A stretch of DNA of 33,755 bases from a bacterium (lineage in GTDB: Bacteria > Planctomycetota > UBA8108 > UBA1146), in assembly GCA_029976805.1 (NCBI GenBank), contig JAPOLY010000030.1:1-33755 (forward strand), read 5' to 3'. Within the stretch, counting starts at the first letter, position 1. The number at the start of each line of letters is the position of its first letter. Both the position numbers and the translations under genes were made by a program. Positions 16,558 through 26,134 of the stretch are shown in pieces. Under the pieces are notes generated by a model. It worked only from the letters and a program-made list of their open reading frames with translations, was not told the origin of the DNA and made no database searches.

Positions 16558-17532
16558 ATGAGCGTGGAAGCGGAGATCGATAAATTTCGGCAGTGGGATA
16601 AACAGCTGCAAATTGCCATCCGTGAACAGATCCTTGGGCAGGATGCCGCCATCGAGGCAAGCCTCTGCACCCTTCTTGCAGGCGGGCACCTCCTTCTCGT
16701 CGGTGTTCCCGGTACGGGAAAAACTCGACTGGCAGAATGCCTGTCCCAGGGATTGGGATTGCCGAAGGGGCGCATCCAGTTCACACCGGATCTCCTTCCC
16801 GCAGATATTCTGGGAGCAGAGACGCTGATCAGTGGTCCCCAGGGAGATCGCGTCGAGTTCCGCAAAGGTCCCATCTTTCATCCGCTGATCGTTGCGGATG
16901 AAATCAACCGGGGAACACCGCGCACACAGTCCGCACTGCTCGAAGCGATGCAGGAAGGGCAAGTCACTCTCGCGGGCGAGAGATACCCACTCGATCCAAA
17001 CTTCAGTGTGATCGCCACCAGAAACCCGATCGAAATGGAGGGAACCTATCCCCTTCCGGAAGCACAAAGAGATCGATTCATGATGGAAGTCTTGCTGCCT
17101 CCTCCGGAAGCGAGCGTTCTGGGCAGAATCGCCAGATTGACGACCGGTTCCTCCGACACTGAAACCCTGAATGGATTCGAGTCGGACACCTTCGAGGAAT
17201 TGCGGGCAACGGTGCGCAAAGTCATCGCCGCAGATGCCATCGTCGATCGAGCAGCACGCTGGGTTGCAGCCAGCCGCCCGGAAGATCCAACAGCTCCCCC
17301 GTCGATTCGTGAATGCCTCCGACTCGGTGGTGGAGCGAGGGCTCTACAGGCCCTGATTCTGTGTGGAAAGGTCGAGGCTTTGCGATCGGGTCGCAGTCAT
17401 CTGGCAGACAGCGATTGGCAAAAGTGGCGAGAGCCCATATTGCGACACCGTCTCGTCTACAGTCTGGAAGGTGAACTCCGAGGCTGGACCAGTACTGATG
17501 TCGTCACCGCCCTGGATGAAACGGTGAGCTGA
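16558..17532 (+). CDS. MoxR-family AAA+ ATPase
   Basis: Cytosolic AAA+ ATPase of the MoxR type, which acts as a chaperone that matures or activates VWA-domain partners. It has 324 residues from the ATG at 16558, chosen because GGAAAG lies 7 bases upstream; the frame could also open at GTG 16522, inside the previous gene. Walker A is GVPGTGKT (about 49-56), Walker B IVADEINR (about 111-118), and sensor 1 VIATRNP near 152-158. The following PEAQRDRF holds the arginine-finger region, and SIRECLRLG lies in the lid domain. Length and motifs match the family. It is followed by the 959-residue protein gene after 3 bases, and DUF58 and VWA partners lie in the same operon. Confidence 0.93.
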   Translation: MSVEAEIDKFRQWDKQLQIAIREQILGQDAAIEASLCTLLAGGHLLLVGVPGTGKTRLAECLSQGLGLPKGRIQFTPDLLPADILGAETLISGPQGDRVEFRKGPIFHPLIVADEINRGTPRTQSALLEAMQEGQVTLAGERYPLDPNFSVIATRNPIEMEGTYPLPEAQRDRFMMEVLLPPPEASVLGRIARLTTGSSDTETLNGFESDTFEELRATVRKVIAADAIVDRAARWVAASRPEDPTAPPSIRECLRLGGGARALQALILCGKVEALRSGRSHLADSDWQKWREPILRHRLVYSLEGELRGWTSTDVVTALDETVS

Positions 17533-17535
17533 AAC

Positions 17536-20415
17536 ATGGGCCGCCCTGTTGTTTCTCGTCTGCAGAAGAAGAGCCTCGTGCTGGGAATCTCAATGATCCC
17601 CCTGCTCTCTTTTTTTCCTGCCTGGAGTCAATCCACTGCCGGAGGGAAAACAGACGCTCTCGATCCCGCACTCCGAAGCATTGTTCGAAAGATTCTCGAA
17701 CAGCCCAATGAAGATGAGGTGGTCATCAGAGCAGGCCAATGGTCTCGGGCGAAGAACCGATCCCGCGAACTTTTAGAGGCCGTCCTTGCGCAAGCCCGAC
17801 AGCAACAAACCGATGAGCTGTATCACTTTTGTGCCCGATTCCTGTTACAGGAAGGGGATCCTCTCAGGGCCATTTCCGTGCTGGAGGAAGGTTGCTCCAT
17901 TCCTGGGTCCAGCCGCTGCCCCCATGCTCTGGGTCGGATATTTCTTCAGGGGGGCTGGGTTGAGGCTGTCCAATCGATCCGCAAGACCCACGGGGTCGAC
18001 ATCTGGACCGGGATACTCCTTCAAATGCTTTCCGGTAAAGACTTCAACAGAGAGACATTTCCGGAGATCGATTCCCATGACCGGGAATATTTGATCCAGA
18101 CCCTCTCCCGATTGAATCTCTGCCAAGAAGGCGCAGTACTCTTTGAATCAGCGGAAGATCCGCAGGCCGCACTTTCGATCCTGATTCGGGGAGGCGACCT
18201 TCCCGGTATTGAAGACTTGCTCTCACGTGAACCCGGCCTCATTCAAAACATCTCTTCAGAGGAAATCCTTCCCCTCGCCCGACTTCAGGGGCGCTTGCCC
18301 GACAATCTGTTCATTCCAAGAACCGTGGTGGCGAAATGGAAATCATCCATGGGCTTCGAAAAAGCCCGCTCCGACTCCATCATGCAGAACGCAGCGGAGT
18401 CCCGTCTTTTTCAATCCCTGACTGTTGCCTGCAAGAATGGTGACACCCCTTTGGCGCGCAAGATCTGGATCAGTATCGAAATGCTGCTCCCGCCTCTGCA
18501 AGCCTACCCCGCTCTCAATTCACGCTGGGAAGAGATCCTGCGACCTGCTTTGGCACCGTGGACCAATCCGCAAGCAGTCGCAGACAAAATGGGAAGTGTC
18601 AACGAACCAAAGGCGGCAACTCTCTGCCGCCGAGCAATGCTTTATTCCGAACCCGGCAGCCAGACGGAAGCACGCTTGTGGTTTCATGCCGGGCGGTTGT
18701 CCTCCAGAGTTTCGGAAGTTGAGCGGGCGCAGAGGATACTCCCCGATGGTTTCTTTCGCTGGCCCACACCCGTCACAGGAATCAGTGTCACGGCACGCCT
18801 TGGGCGAGCAGATCTTCCCCTTTCCTGGCCAAACCCCATCTCACTTCGCCCTTCCACTGATTCGATTCTGGGTGAAATCGACGGTGTCCCCCTGCGTACT
18901 CCGGAAATGGAATTCTCGACCGAAGAGTGGATCCTCACCGAATGGCGGATGAAGCCCGACTTTGATAAAAAATCGCCCGCTTCATTCTTGTCCCCCCCGG
19001 GTCTAACCGGGAAAGGTGAAATGGAGCTGGGTTTTACAGACAGCGAAGGACTCCCGGTCATCATTCGTGGAGGCGTGGAGAAATGGTCTGTACGGGTTGA
19101 TGGTGAAGAATCCAAACAACTGCAAGCTTCAGGCGAAGCTTCCCTCTTTGATGAGGGTGGATTGCCTCGCCTCGATTTGTTGCAACAAATCATCCGCCCA
19201 TGCCCCACCCAACTCGGCACTCAGATCGATTGGGACAAGTGGCCGACCTCTTTGCGTCAGTTTGCCCAAGCCTGTGGACGATACCTGCGTAACAGTGAGT
19301 GGGCCCGTCATACACAGGTGCAGAAAGAAGATGACCAACTCTCGGTGAAGGTCGGGCCGATCACCGGAACTTTTATCCGGCAGTTGCCCGCTTCAAAAAC
19401 CACCCCAGCTGATCTTTCTGATATTCCGTCGCCCCGGAGTTTGCCTGAAACAGGAGACCGATCACAGAATTCACGATTCCCGGATTCACCTGCCGGTTTC
19501 TCAGCAACCCTGATTCGTGAGAAGGCCACACACTCCGCTGAAGTCTTCACTCAATTCTCTCCACCGGTGCTGCTCCCCGCTGGGGAAGTTTTGTTGTCCG
19601 TCTCGGGTACCGATCACCGACTCGCCTTGACCCGATCCGGAAAAGTGGGCTGGCTACCCGCAGGTTCCATCGTCCCTCAAAGTTGGTTCCCCCTGTTGAA
19701 GACTCCTTTGCCGGGTATAGACGGGCTTCCACCCCTGCCGAAGGAAGTTCACCCTCCCCGGTTTGTCTGGGCCAATCCAGTGACACCCCGTGTCAGGGAA
19801 ACCCGCTGTGCCGATGGCAGCGTTTTTCTCATCCTTGGCGATCCTCTCATTCGATTTGATCTTGCGGGATCCCAGCCGCTTCCCTGGCCGGACTCCCTTT
19901 CAAAAGAATGCACGAGCGCCCAACTGCTCGCTGCTGACGGAAAATTACCTTCTTCTGTTTCGGATCCTCTTTTTCCATGGTTTATCGATCAGGCCAGCCA
20001 GTTCCTCCATGGACCCGGCTTTCAACAATTATTGCCCGCTGACGGAGCCTACTCTCTTCATGGCCATCCGGAGGGGCCTCTTGTCATTGGTCAGTACCAG
20101 GGCGAGACCTGGTTGGCTTTATGGAAAGAAGATCGCTGGAATTTTCTCGACCTGCCCCCTTTGCCTGGTGAAAGGGACCGGCCCTTTTTGCGTGCGGCCT
20201 CCATCGAGGTGATTGGCCATCAGATTCTTCTGGTCGCCGATCGACTGTGGAGATTGCATCCAGAGGATGCGCCGATAGCTTTGATCCCTTCCCCTGATCC
20301 AGGTGCTTACCGTGCCGTGCACTGGGTACAACCTCCACCCCAATTCAAGAGAGATCGGGTGCTCATTCAAAGGCCCTGGGGAATGGATCAGGTCTGGAGA
20401 TTCAACGATGAGTGA
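17536..20415 (+). CDS. Hypothetical exported 959-residue protein of the MoxR/VWA operon
   Basis: I do not recognise a named family. A signal peptide is likely (basic MGRPVVSRLQKK, a hydrophobic core to about residue 26, cleavage near AWSQS). Residues 40-330 are helix-rich with a repeat-like pattern (LLQEGDPLRAISVLEEG, LGRIFLQGGWVEAV) suggesting TPR-like or other alpha-alpha repeats. From about 400 the character changes to Pro/Gly-rich beta segments. These include FSPPVLLPAGEVLLSVSG and repeated short strands near the end such as HQILLVADRLWRL, which could be a beta-propeller or sandwich. GGTGAG precedes the ATG. The end overlaps the DUF58 gene by 8 bases, so translation is probably coupled. 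A periplasmic partner of the VWA protein is an inference from gene order. Confidence 0.75.
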   Translation: MGRPVVSRLQKKSLVLGISMIPLLSFFPAWSQSTAGGKTDALDPALRSIVRKILEQPNEDEVVIRAGQWSRAKNRSRELLEAVLAQARQQQTDELYHFCARFLLQEGDPLRAISVLEEGCSIPGSSRCPHALGRIFLQGGWVEAVQSIRKTHGVDIWTGILLQMLSGKDFNRETFPEIDSHDREYLIQTLSRLNLCQEGAVLFESAEDPQAALSILIRGGDLPGIEDLLSREPGLIQNISSEEILPLARLQGRLPDNLFIPRTVVAKWKSSMGFEKARSDSIMQNAAESRLFQSLTVACKNGDTPLARKIWISIEMLLPPLQAYPALNSRWEEILRPALAPWTNPQAVADKMGSVNEPKAATLCRRAMLYSEPGSQTEARLWFHAGRLSSRVSEVERAQRILPDGFFRWPTPVTGISVTARLGRADLPLSWPNPISLRPSTDSILGEIDGVPLRTPEMEFSTEEWILTEWRMKPDFDKKSPASFLSPPGLTGKGEMELGFTDSEGLPVIIRGGVEKWSVRVDGEESKQLQASGEASLFDEGGLPRLDLLQQIIRPCPTQLGTQIDWDKWPTSLRQFAQACGRYLRNSEWARHTQVQKEDDQLSVKVGPITGTFIRQLPASKTTPADLSDIPSPRSLPETGDRSQNSRFPDSPAGFSATLIREKATHSAEVFTQFSPPVLLPAGEVLLSVSGTDHRLALTRSGKVGWLPAGSIVPQSWFPLLKTPLPGIDGLPPLPKEVHPPRFVWANPVTPRVRETRCADGSVFLILGDPLIRFDLAGSQPLPWPDSLSKECTSAQLLAADGKLPSSVSDPLFPWFIDQASQFLHGPGFQQLLPADGAYSLHGHPEGPLVIGQYQGETWLALWKEDRWNFLDLPPLPGERDRPFLRAASIEVIGHQILLVADRLWRLHPEDAPIALIPSPDPGAYRAVHWVQPPPQFKRDRVLIQRPWGMDQVWRFNDE

Positions 20416-21235
20416 TCCGGGTCCCAACTTCCCCGAATCCCTCTTTTCCCGTCTGCGCTGGCGTCAGCGTTGGGGAAACCGAGTACCCGGTGACCACTCT
20501 TCACTCCGTGTGGGAGAAGGGGGCGACTTTGCTGGACACCGTCGTTGGCAAAGCGGTGAAGATCTTCAGCATTTGGACCTTCATGTGTGGCAGAGACTTC
20601 GTCAGAGATGGATTCGGGAATACCGACAGGAGGCGGATGAACCCCTGCATGTCATCCTCGACTCCGCCCCCTCTCTTGTTTTTGGAGAACGGGCCGCAGC
20701 CTTGCAACTCTTGAGAACGCTCTTGAAGGGCGTTGCCAAAAAATCCCGTGTTCCCCACAGAGAATGGATCATTCGGGGAAAGAGTTTCGAGCCGCTCACT
20801 TCGACAGCACTGAAGGATCCACCGAAGAGGGTTTCACTGAGTGAAATTCTACCCCATTTCCCTCAGAATCTGTCTCAGGGACGGGTCATCATCATCAGTG
20901 ATCGATTGACCTTCGATGAGCTGTCAGACTGGACCGGTTCATTACCCATCCGTCACCTCCAATGGTGGTCTCTTTTACTGGAGGAAGAATCAAACCCCGA
21001 CTGGTCCGGTGATCTTCAGTTGATGGAACCAGGCGGAGAGTCCTGGCAAAGTTATTTTGACCCTTCACTCCTCCAGCAGTATCGCCAACTGTATCGATAC
21101 CAGTTTCGAATATTGCAGGATTGGCTTCAATCGAGGGGCGGTGACCACCTGAAAGTCAGCGCCGTCCCATCTGCAGCCCATATTCTCGGTGAACTGACCG
21201 GATCCCGTGGCCCCATGGAGGTAGTCTCCGGATGA
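20408..21235 (+). CDS. DUF58-domain protein
   Basis: DUF58 proteins are usually encoded beside MoxR ATPases and carry a degenerate VWA-like fold. Here 275 residues start at the ATG at 20408 (GGAG 9 bases upstream), not at the far upstream start at 20303, which lies inside the previous gene. The hallmark segment near residues 40-60 is present: GEGGDFAGHRRW then GEDLQHLDLHVWQR. This corresponds to the family's G-D-x-R-x-I-D-W motif, but Arg is replaced by His and Trp by Leu. A second hallmark, HVILDSAPSL near residue 82, matches the VWA-like first strand. The 5' end overlaps the previous gene by 8 bases and the 3' end overlaps the VWA gene by 4 (ATGA). Confidence 0.85.
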   Translation: MSDPGPNFPESLFSRLRWRQRWGNRVPGDHSSLRVGEGGDFAGHRRWQSGEDLQHLDLHVWQRLRQRWIREYRQEADEPLHVILDSAPSLVFGERAAALQLLRTLLKGVAKKSRVPHREWIIRGKSFEPLTSTALKDPPKRVSLSEILPHFPQNLSQGRVIIISDRLTFDELSDWTGSLPIRHLQWWSLLLEEESNPDWSGDLQLMEPGGESWQSYFDPSLLQQYRQLYRYQFRILQDWLQSRGGDHLKVSAVPSAAHILGELTGSRGPMEVVSG

Positions 21236-24204
21236 CCATCGAATGGGTCACTCCCCACTGGATCTGGGCCCTGATTCCACTGCTCTTGATCGGGTGGTGG
21301 TCTCTTCGTCGTGGACAACGCCCCTCCTCCTCCAGGAACGTGGCCTCACTCCAGCTCTGGGACCGCCTCAAGGTGGTCCCCCCCCCAAGCAATCGCTGGC
21401 TCACCCTTCTTCCTGTAGTCATGCTTGCCCTCTTGTCAGGTGGCCCCCGATTGTTGGATTCGCCAAAACAAAAAGAGATCGGGTGGAACCGCTCCATAAC
21501 AGGGGATCTTCGTCTCGATCTACACATCCCTGACGGTCTTGAAGAGATTCAGATCCAATCTCCAAACAAGCCCGCGGTCTCTTTGGATTTTGAAACCTTT
21601 CAGAACAAAACCTCTATTTGGCTCCCTGAAACTCCACCAGATACCTTTCTCACGATTCGCTGTGAAGAGAGTGAGCGCACCATCGCTCTTCCAGCATCGT
21701 CAAAGAAAACTCGCGTTCTCTATCAGGGTGAATCTCCTTCCATGAATTCACTTCTGAATGCCCTCGAGATGGAGGGCTGGATCGAAAGGGCCAAAGCCGC
21801 TGATCCTGATGCAGATCCCATCGTCATCGGCCCCTATCCCACAAATCCTGAAGTTTCATCTACTCTTCCCCACATCGCCTTTTGCGAGGACGGGCAGGAG
21901 ATCTTCCTCCCGCTGATCGATCCTCCCCTGCCAGGGGAACCGCTCTTTGAAGGAATCGATCCGGGTTCATGGACAGTCACCACGGCTTTCGCAGTACCTG
22001 AGGGCAGAACTCTTCTGAAATCATCCGATGGTCTTTCACTGATCAGCCGGACCCCTCGCGGGTTTGCATGGGGGTTCCAACCAGATTCAGGAGATCTCGC
22101 AGGTCGATCCGATTGGCCCATCCTGATGATCAGAATGCTGATCGAATTATCGAATGCTGAAATCAGCGAAGTGTCTCACTCCCAATGGGGCTTTCTGCAC
22201 TTCACCCTGGTCTGTACGGTTTTGCTCACTTTGATTCTCTGGGCCCTGAATGGAATCACTCTCTGGCCATTCCTGTTATTGATTCTCTGCGCTATTTTTC
22301 TCGGCAACACAACCGCGGATGTGGCCTGGTCTGATCTGTCAAAACGATCTGCACAACAAAGACAGTCGGGTACCTTTCCCATGGGAACCCGGATTGTGTT
22401 TCAGGAATCAGATCCGGTGCCCCCTCCCGAATGGTTGCAGTCTCTTGCCGAAAAAGGTCTTGGGTGGACTGTTGGACGATCGGCTTCCGTTACTCGCCAA
22501 CCCTGGATGCTGACGAACAGAATCGTCCCCCCGGGATCTTCCATCGACGTGTTCGGAGATATCCCTGAGGGGGATTGGATATTGACTTCCCCTTCAGGTG
22601 CAGAAGAAACTCTGGTGTGGCCGATACAAAAAAGTGAACCCGGAATCTGGAGTGTCATCGGTCCAGATGGGAAGAAGGACTCGTTCCTGATCCGCAGCCC
22701 CATACCGGTCACATTGGCTCTCTCTGAATACTCCTCATTGGAGTCTCTGTTTCAGGATCCCCGTTTCAAGACTTCGCTTTTGAACTCCAGTGGATCTCTT
22801 CCTGACCCCCGGGCGGGCAGTGTTCTTGCATGGCATGGCCAAACTTTGCCAGAACCGATTCTGACAGAGTTACCGTCATGGATCGAATCTGGTGGAGTCC
22901 TGTTTGCTGTTTCGGGTGATCATGATTGCGATGACGATAGAACTCTTGCCGTTCTCGAAGAGGTTCTCTCAGCCCCCCTGCCTCCCATGGAGGATCAGGA
23001 CCTCGATATGGGTGTCATACTCCTCGATCTTTCCGGGAGCCTGATCGGTGAATCCGCAACGACTCTTCTGGAGTCGACTCTGGCCATTCTTGACACTTCC
23101 CATACCGGACTGCGCTGGGGTGTCGCCGGATTCAGAACCGGAGTCGAATGGCTTCTCGAACCGGGAACCCTGGTCGGCTCAGGGACCGCCGGACTGCTGG
23201 AGGGTGAAATCCGCTCTGGCGGAGGGACTCGTCTGGGAAATGCTCTCCAGCAGATCACTCCAGACCTGATTCAACATGAGGGTTCGAAGCGTCTGCTGGT
23301 GTTGACCGACGGACGCACCGTTCCCGCAAACTGGACAGAAATTGGAAAAAACCTGGCTGCTGCAGGAATCCAATTCGAGATTCTCCTGATCGGTGAATCT
23401 GTCGACCGCAATGCCGCCGAAGAATTAACCCGGTCTTCCGGAGGGTCTCTGAATTGGGCTGCGACAACTACAGGAGCTATAGATAAAATCTCAGCATGGA
23501 TCCCTGAAGACCTTCCCGGTTGGAAAAAAACCACCCCTCCCTTGATCCAGAACGAAGGCTCTCCATTGGTGAGTGGATTGTCAGCCCCCCTGTCACTGCC
23601 AAGGCAAATCCTTGACCCCGGTGAATCGGAATCCAATCAACATACCGCTACTGAAGTCTGGACAGATCGTGGAGACAACATGATTCTTTCCAGTCACTCC
23701 TCGGGGCTGGGACAGGCCCTGCTGTGGTGGTCCAGTTTCGAGTCTTCCAGATTGGGAGAATCGACGTCTCCTCTCATTCAAAGACTTCGGGATGTGCTGG
23801 CCACTGCTGCGGGTCGAAAAGCCCAGCGAGAGATTGCCAGTGGCCTCTTTCAAAGCCCGAATGGAATGACAAGCCTTGCACTGGAACGCAAATTTGGAGA
23901 AGCGGCAACTCTGGGTCCTGTAGACCTCTCCAGTACAAACTCACAATGGGATGAACTGGCACTGGTCTCAGATCCGGGCAAGAAATACTTCAAGACAGAA
24001 GAATTCACTCAACGCGAGACGGTCCACTGGACTACGGGATCTCTGAGTGGGATTGCGACGGAAATCAAATGGCGGGAGATTGAGAGTCATCCCTGGTTGG
24101 GGATCTCTTCCACCCGAAAGCCCAGCCCAGGAGGCCAACCGTGGCCTCCTTTGCTCATCGCCGCCGCACTGGTTTGGATCAGCAGCCGAGGCCGTCAGCG
24201 GTAG
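21232..24204 (+). CDS. Large BatA-like membrane protein with VWA domain
   Basis: A 990-residue membrane protein. It opens with a BatA-type N-terminus: PHWIWALIPLLLIGWW (residues 8-23) and a second helix WLTLLPVVMLALLSGG (about 56-71). Two more helices lie in the middle (about 322-360) and one at the very end (PPLLIAAALVWI). The VWA domain starts near 590: the MIDAS metal site is DLSGS (Asp599, Ser601, Ser603), with Thr666 in GGGTRLGN and Asp693 in LVLTDGR, so metal binding looks intact. Typical BatA proteins have about 330 residues; this one adds large segments on both sides of the VWA domain. GGAGG lies 10 bases before the ATG and the gene overlaps DUF58 by 4 bases. It probably acts with MoxR at the inner membrane or periplasm. 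Confidence 0.88.
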   Translation: MTIEWVTPHWIWALIPLLLIGWWSLRRGQRPSSSRNVASLQLWDRLKVVPPPSNRWLTLLPVVMLALLSGGPRLLDSPKQKEIGWNRSITGDLRLDLHIPDGLEEIQIQSPNKPAVSLDFETFQNKTSIWLPETPPDTFLTIRCEESERTIALPASSKKTRVLYQGESPSMNSLLNALEMEGWIERAKAADPDADPIVIGPYPTNPEVSSTLPHIAFCEDGQEIFLPLIDPPLPGEPLFEGIDPGSWTVTTAFAVPEGRTLLKSSDGLSLISRTPRGFAWGFQPDSGDLAGRSDWPILMIRMLIELSNAEISEVSHSQWGFLHFTLVCTVLLTLILWALNGITLWPFLLLILCAIFLGNTTADVAWSDLSKRSAQQRQSGTFPMGTRIVFQESDPVPPPEWLQSLAEKGLGWTVGRSASVTRQPWMLTNRIVPPGSSIDVFGDIPEGDWILTSPSGAEETLVWPIQKSEPGIWSVIGPDGKKDSFLIRSPIPVTLALSEYSSLESLFQDPRFKTSLLNSSGSLPDPRAGSVLAWHGQTLPEPILTELPSWIESGGVLFAVSGDHDCDDDRTLAVLEEVLSAPLPPMEDQDLDMGVILLDLSGSLIGESATTLLESTLAILDTSHTGLRWGVAGFRTGVEWLLEPGTLVGSGTAGLLEGEIRSGGGTRLGNALQQITPDLIQHEGSKRLLVLTDGRTVPANWTEIGKNLAAAGIQFEILLIGESVDRNAAEELTRSSGGSLNWAATTTGAIDKISAWIPEDLPGWKKTTPPLIQNEGSPLVSGLSAPLSLPRQILDPGESESNQHTATEVWTDRGDNMILSSHSSGLGQALLWWSSFESSRLGESTSPLIQRLRDVLATAAGRKAQREIASGLFQSPNGMTSLALERKFGEAATLGPVDLSSTNSQWDELALVSDPGKKYFKTEEFTQRETVHWTTGSLSGIATEIKWREIESHPWLGISSTRKPSPGGQPWPPLLIAAALVWISSRGRQR

Positions 24205-26134
24205 GATCCGGTCCCGGGGTTCCCACAGGTGGTGGGATGACCACGGTGCCCTCAAAAAGATACTGCAAAAGAAACACGGCGTCAGAGATATCCAGTGCAC
24301 CATCATCATTCGCATCACCGGAGTCAGGGCAGACCAGAGAAGTGACCGAACCAAACAGGAACTCGAGCATCATGATGGGATCCGAGATATCAGTGGTTCC
24401 GTCTCCATTCGGATCTCCGCGCAGGAAATCATTATTGGAGGTCGGAGGTGGCAAGGTGGCACCGCCTTCATTGCCTGGACTTCCCAAATCACCAGAACCG
24501 AAAGCTTGTTGTGACGCACTCCAGGAAGAAGCTGCCCCGGGCGCAGTCGTCAAAAGATCCGACAACTCGCACGACTGCCCTGCGGCATAGGGGAATGTCC
24601 CCGAAGTGTAGTTCACCCGGGTATGCTCCAACCCCTGGTCATCCAGAAGAACCACTTCATCGACACTGTTAGCCAGTATGAAGGAGCTGTAGACGTAGTC
24701 CGCACTCACCCCGCCATTGACAGTCACATCGCCGGATCTGGCAAAGACCAGAAAACCCAACGGAGGAATGACCAGACCTCCTGGAGCGGTGATCAGATGA
24801 AAATCGGTATCATCATCCCTCAGAGTCCAGCCATTGAGGTCGACCGCATCCGCTCCCCTGTTGAAGATTTCCAACCACTCACCCGTGGAATCACCCACCG
24901 CTTGAGGATTGGCCATCAATTCTGATATCACCAAATTCACGTCACCCGGGTTGGGTGGGTTACCCCCGCACGCAGCCCCCGTAATGGCGGTTCCTGAAGC
25001 AGAGGCACTGGCAGAACTTTGATTTCCCGAGAGATCCGCCGCTGTCACCTGATAGTGATAGGCCACGCCACCGGTGACGGTGGTATCCGAGAATGCACTG
25101 AGAGAAGTGCTCCCCACCGCAGTGTAGGGGCCTGTGGAAGCAGTCGAGCGATAGACGGTATAACTTGCCAAATCCGCTTCGGTGTTGTCGGCCCAATCCA
25201 GAATCAGTTCACAGGTAGCTACCGTAACCAAAGGTGTTGCCGGAGCTGCAGGTGGAGTGGTGTCAGTGGTCGGGCAGGCCCAAATCTGACAAACGAATTC
25301 GGGGTGGTCGATGAAGGGGTTCCGATTCCCCTGGTAACCAAAAATCACGTCGTTGCGATTTTGCTCAGCGACACTGACCGGATCTTCCAAATGCCATTCG
25401 AGGAGAACTGAAAGCAGTCCCATATAGGCAACAGACTGATTTTGATTCGTATTGGAAACGATCAGGTTACGGTTGTCCGTGATTCGCAGATCGGGCTCAC
25501 TACACCCGGTGATCGAGTGGTTTCCACCCTCATAGCGCATGTCCATGTAGAAGATGTTGCGGGCCACATCCCCTCGTCGATCTTCCCATGTCTCCCATGA
25601 ACCCGTGCTGCCGAAGCCACTGGAGAAATTTGAAAAGGCTGTCCCCTCTGCAACAAACGATTCACAGTTGGCGGAAGTGCACCAATCGTAGGGTCTGTTA
25701 CCTCTGGCAGAGTTGTAACTTGGACTGGCGGCTCTCAACTGATGCAAATCGGAGTAGGGGTAGTTACAGCCGTTATCATTGGTGTATCCGAAGGAAGAGG
25801 GCCATGTATGCTCCCGATTCCAACCGATACTGGTATTTTGCTCGGTCCGTAAAACAGAAGTGTTTCGGTAGACAGTAATCACTCTGGAGGGATTGTTCGG
25901 ATCTTGCTCACTGATCCCCAGAACATCCCAGGTATCGGTAGCCGAACTGGTGTAGGGAATTCGCTGATGATCATCCACGATCTCGTGAAGAGCGAGCCTG
26001 AGGGACTCTCCGGCCAATCCATTGGCGGAGGAGTAGTACCCTGGAGGAGGATCAGCGAGGGCAGCATTCCACCCCAGAAGCCCAATGAATCCCACCATTA
26101 ACGAGAGTCTGCATGTCTTGAAAACAAAGCGCAT
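24179..26134 (-). CDS. Secreted endonuclease I fused to Fn3, lamin-tail and dockerin-like modules
   Basis: Exported non-specific nuclease of the endonuclease I (EndA/Vvn) family. A signal peptide covers 1-27 (ending AALADP). The nuclease domain (about 29-285) holds the active-site segment WNREHTWPSSFG with His109. It also has YSDLHQLRAASPSYNSARGN, DRRGDVARNIFYMDMRY (about 185-201) and LLEWHLEDPVSVAEQNRNDV, with FGYQGNRNPFIDHPEF near 265-280. It is followed by an Fn3-like domain (297-390; LILDWADN, YTVYRST), a lamin-tail domain (about 402-530; LVISELMANP, EWLEIFNRG, LNGWTLRDD) and the dockerin-like tail (567-651; loops DPNGDGTTDISD and DANDDGALDISD). GAAGG lies upstream of the ATG. The 3' end overlaps the VWA gene by 26 bases in convergent orientation. 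Confidence 0.92.
   Translation of the reverse strand: MRFVFKTCRLSLMVGFIGLLGWNAALADPPPGYYSSANGLAGESLRLALHEIVDDHQRIPYTSSATDTWDVLGISEQDPNNPSRVITVYRNTSVLRTEQNTSIGWNREHTWPSSFGYTNDNGCNYPYSDLHQLRAASPSYNSARGNRPYDWCTSANCESFVAEGTAFSNFSSGFGSTGSWETWEDRRGDVARNIFYMDMRYEGGNHSITGCSEPDLRITDNRNLIVSNTNQNQSVAYMGLLSVLLEWHLEDPVSVAEQNRNDVIFGYQGNRNPFIDHPEFVCQIWACPTTDTTPPAAPATPLVTVATCELILDWADNTEADLASYTVYRSTASTGPYTAVGSTSLSAFSDTTVTGGVAYHYQVTAADLSGNQSSASASASGTAITGAACGGNPPNPGDVNLVISELMANPQAVGDSTGEWLEIFNRGADAVDLNGWTLRDDDTDFHLITAPGGLVIPPLGFLVFARSGDVTVNGGVSADYVYSSFILANSVDEVVLLDDQGLEHTRVNYTSGTFPYAAGQSCELSDLLTTAPGAASSWSASQQAFGSGDLGSPGNEGGATLPPPTSNNDFLRGDPNGDGTTDISDPIMMLEFLFGSVTSLVCPDSGDANDDGALDISDAVFLLQYLFEGTVVIPPPVGTPGPDPTADGLGC

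Noticed and set aside
20303-20407. Upstream extension of the DUF58 gene
   Set aside because: It would lie within the previous gene. The ATG at 20408 has a proper GGAG site and fits the family's N-terminus.
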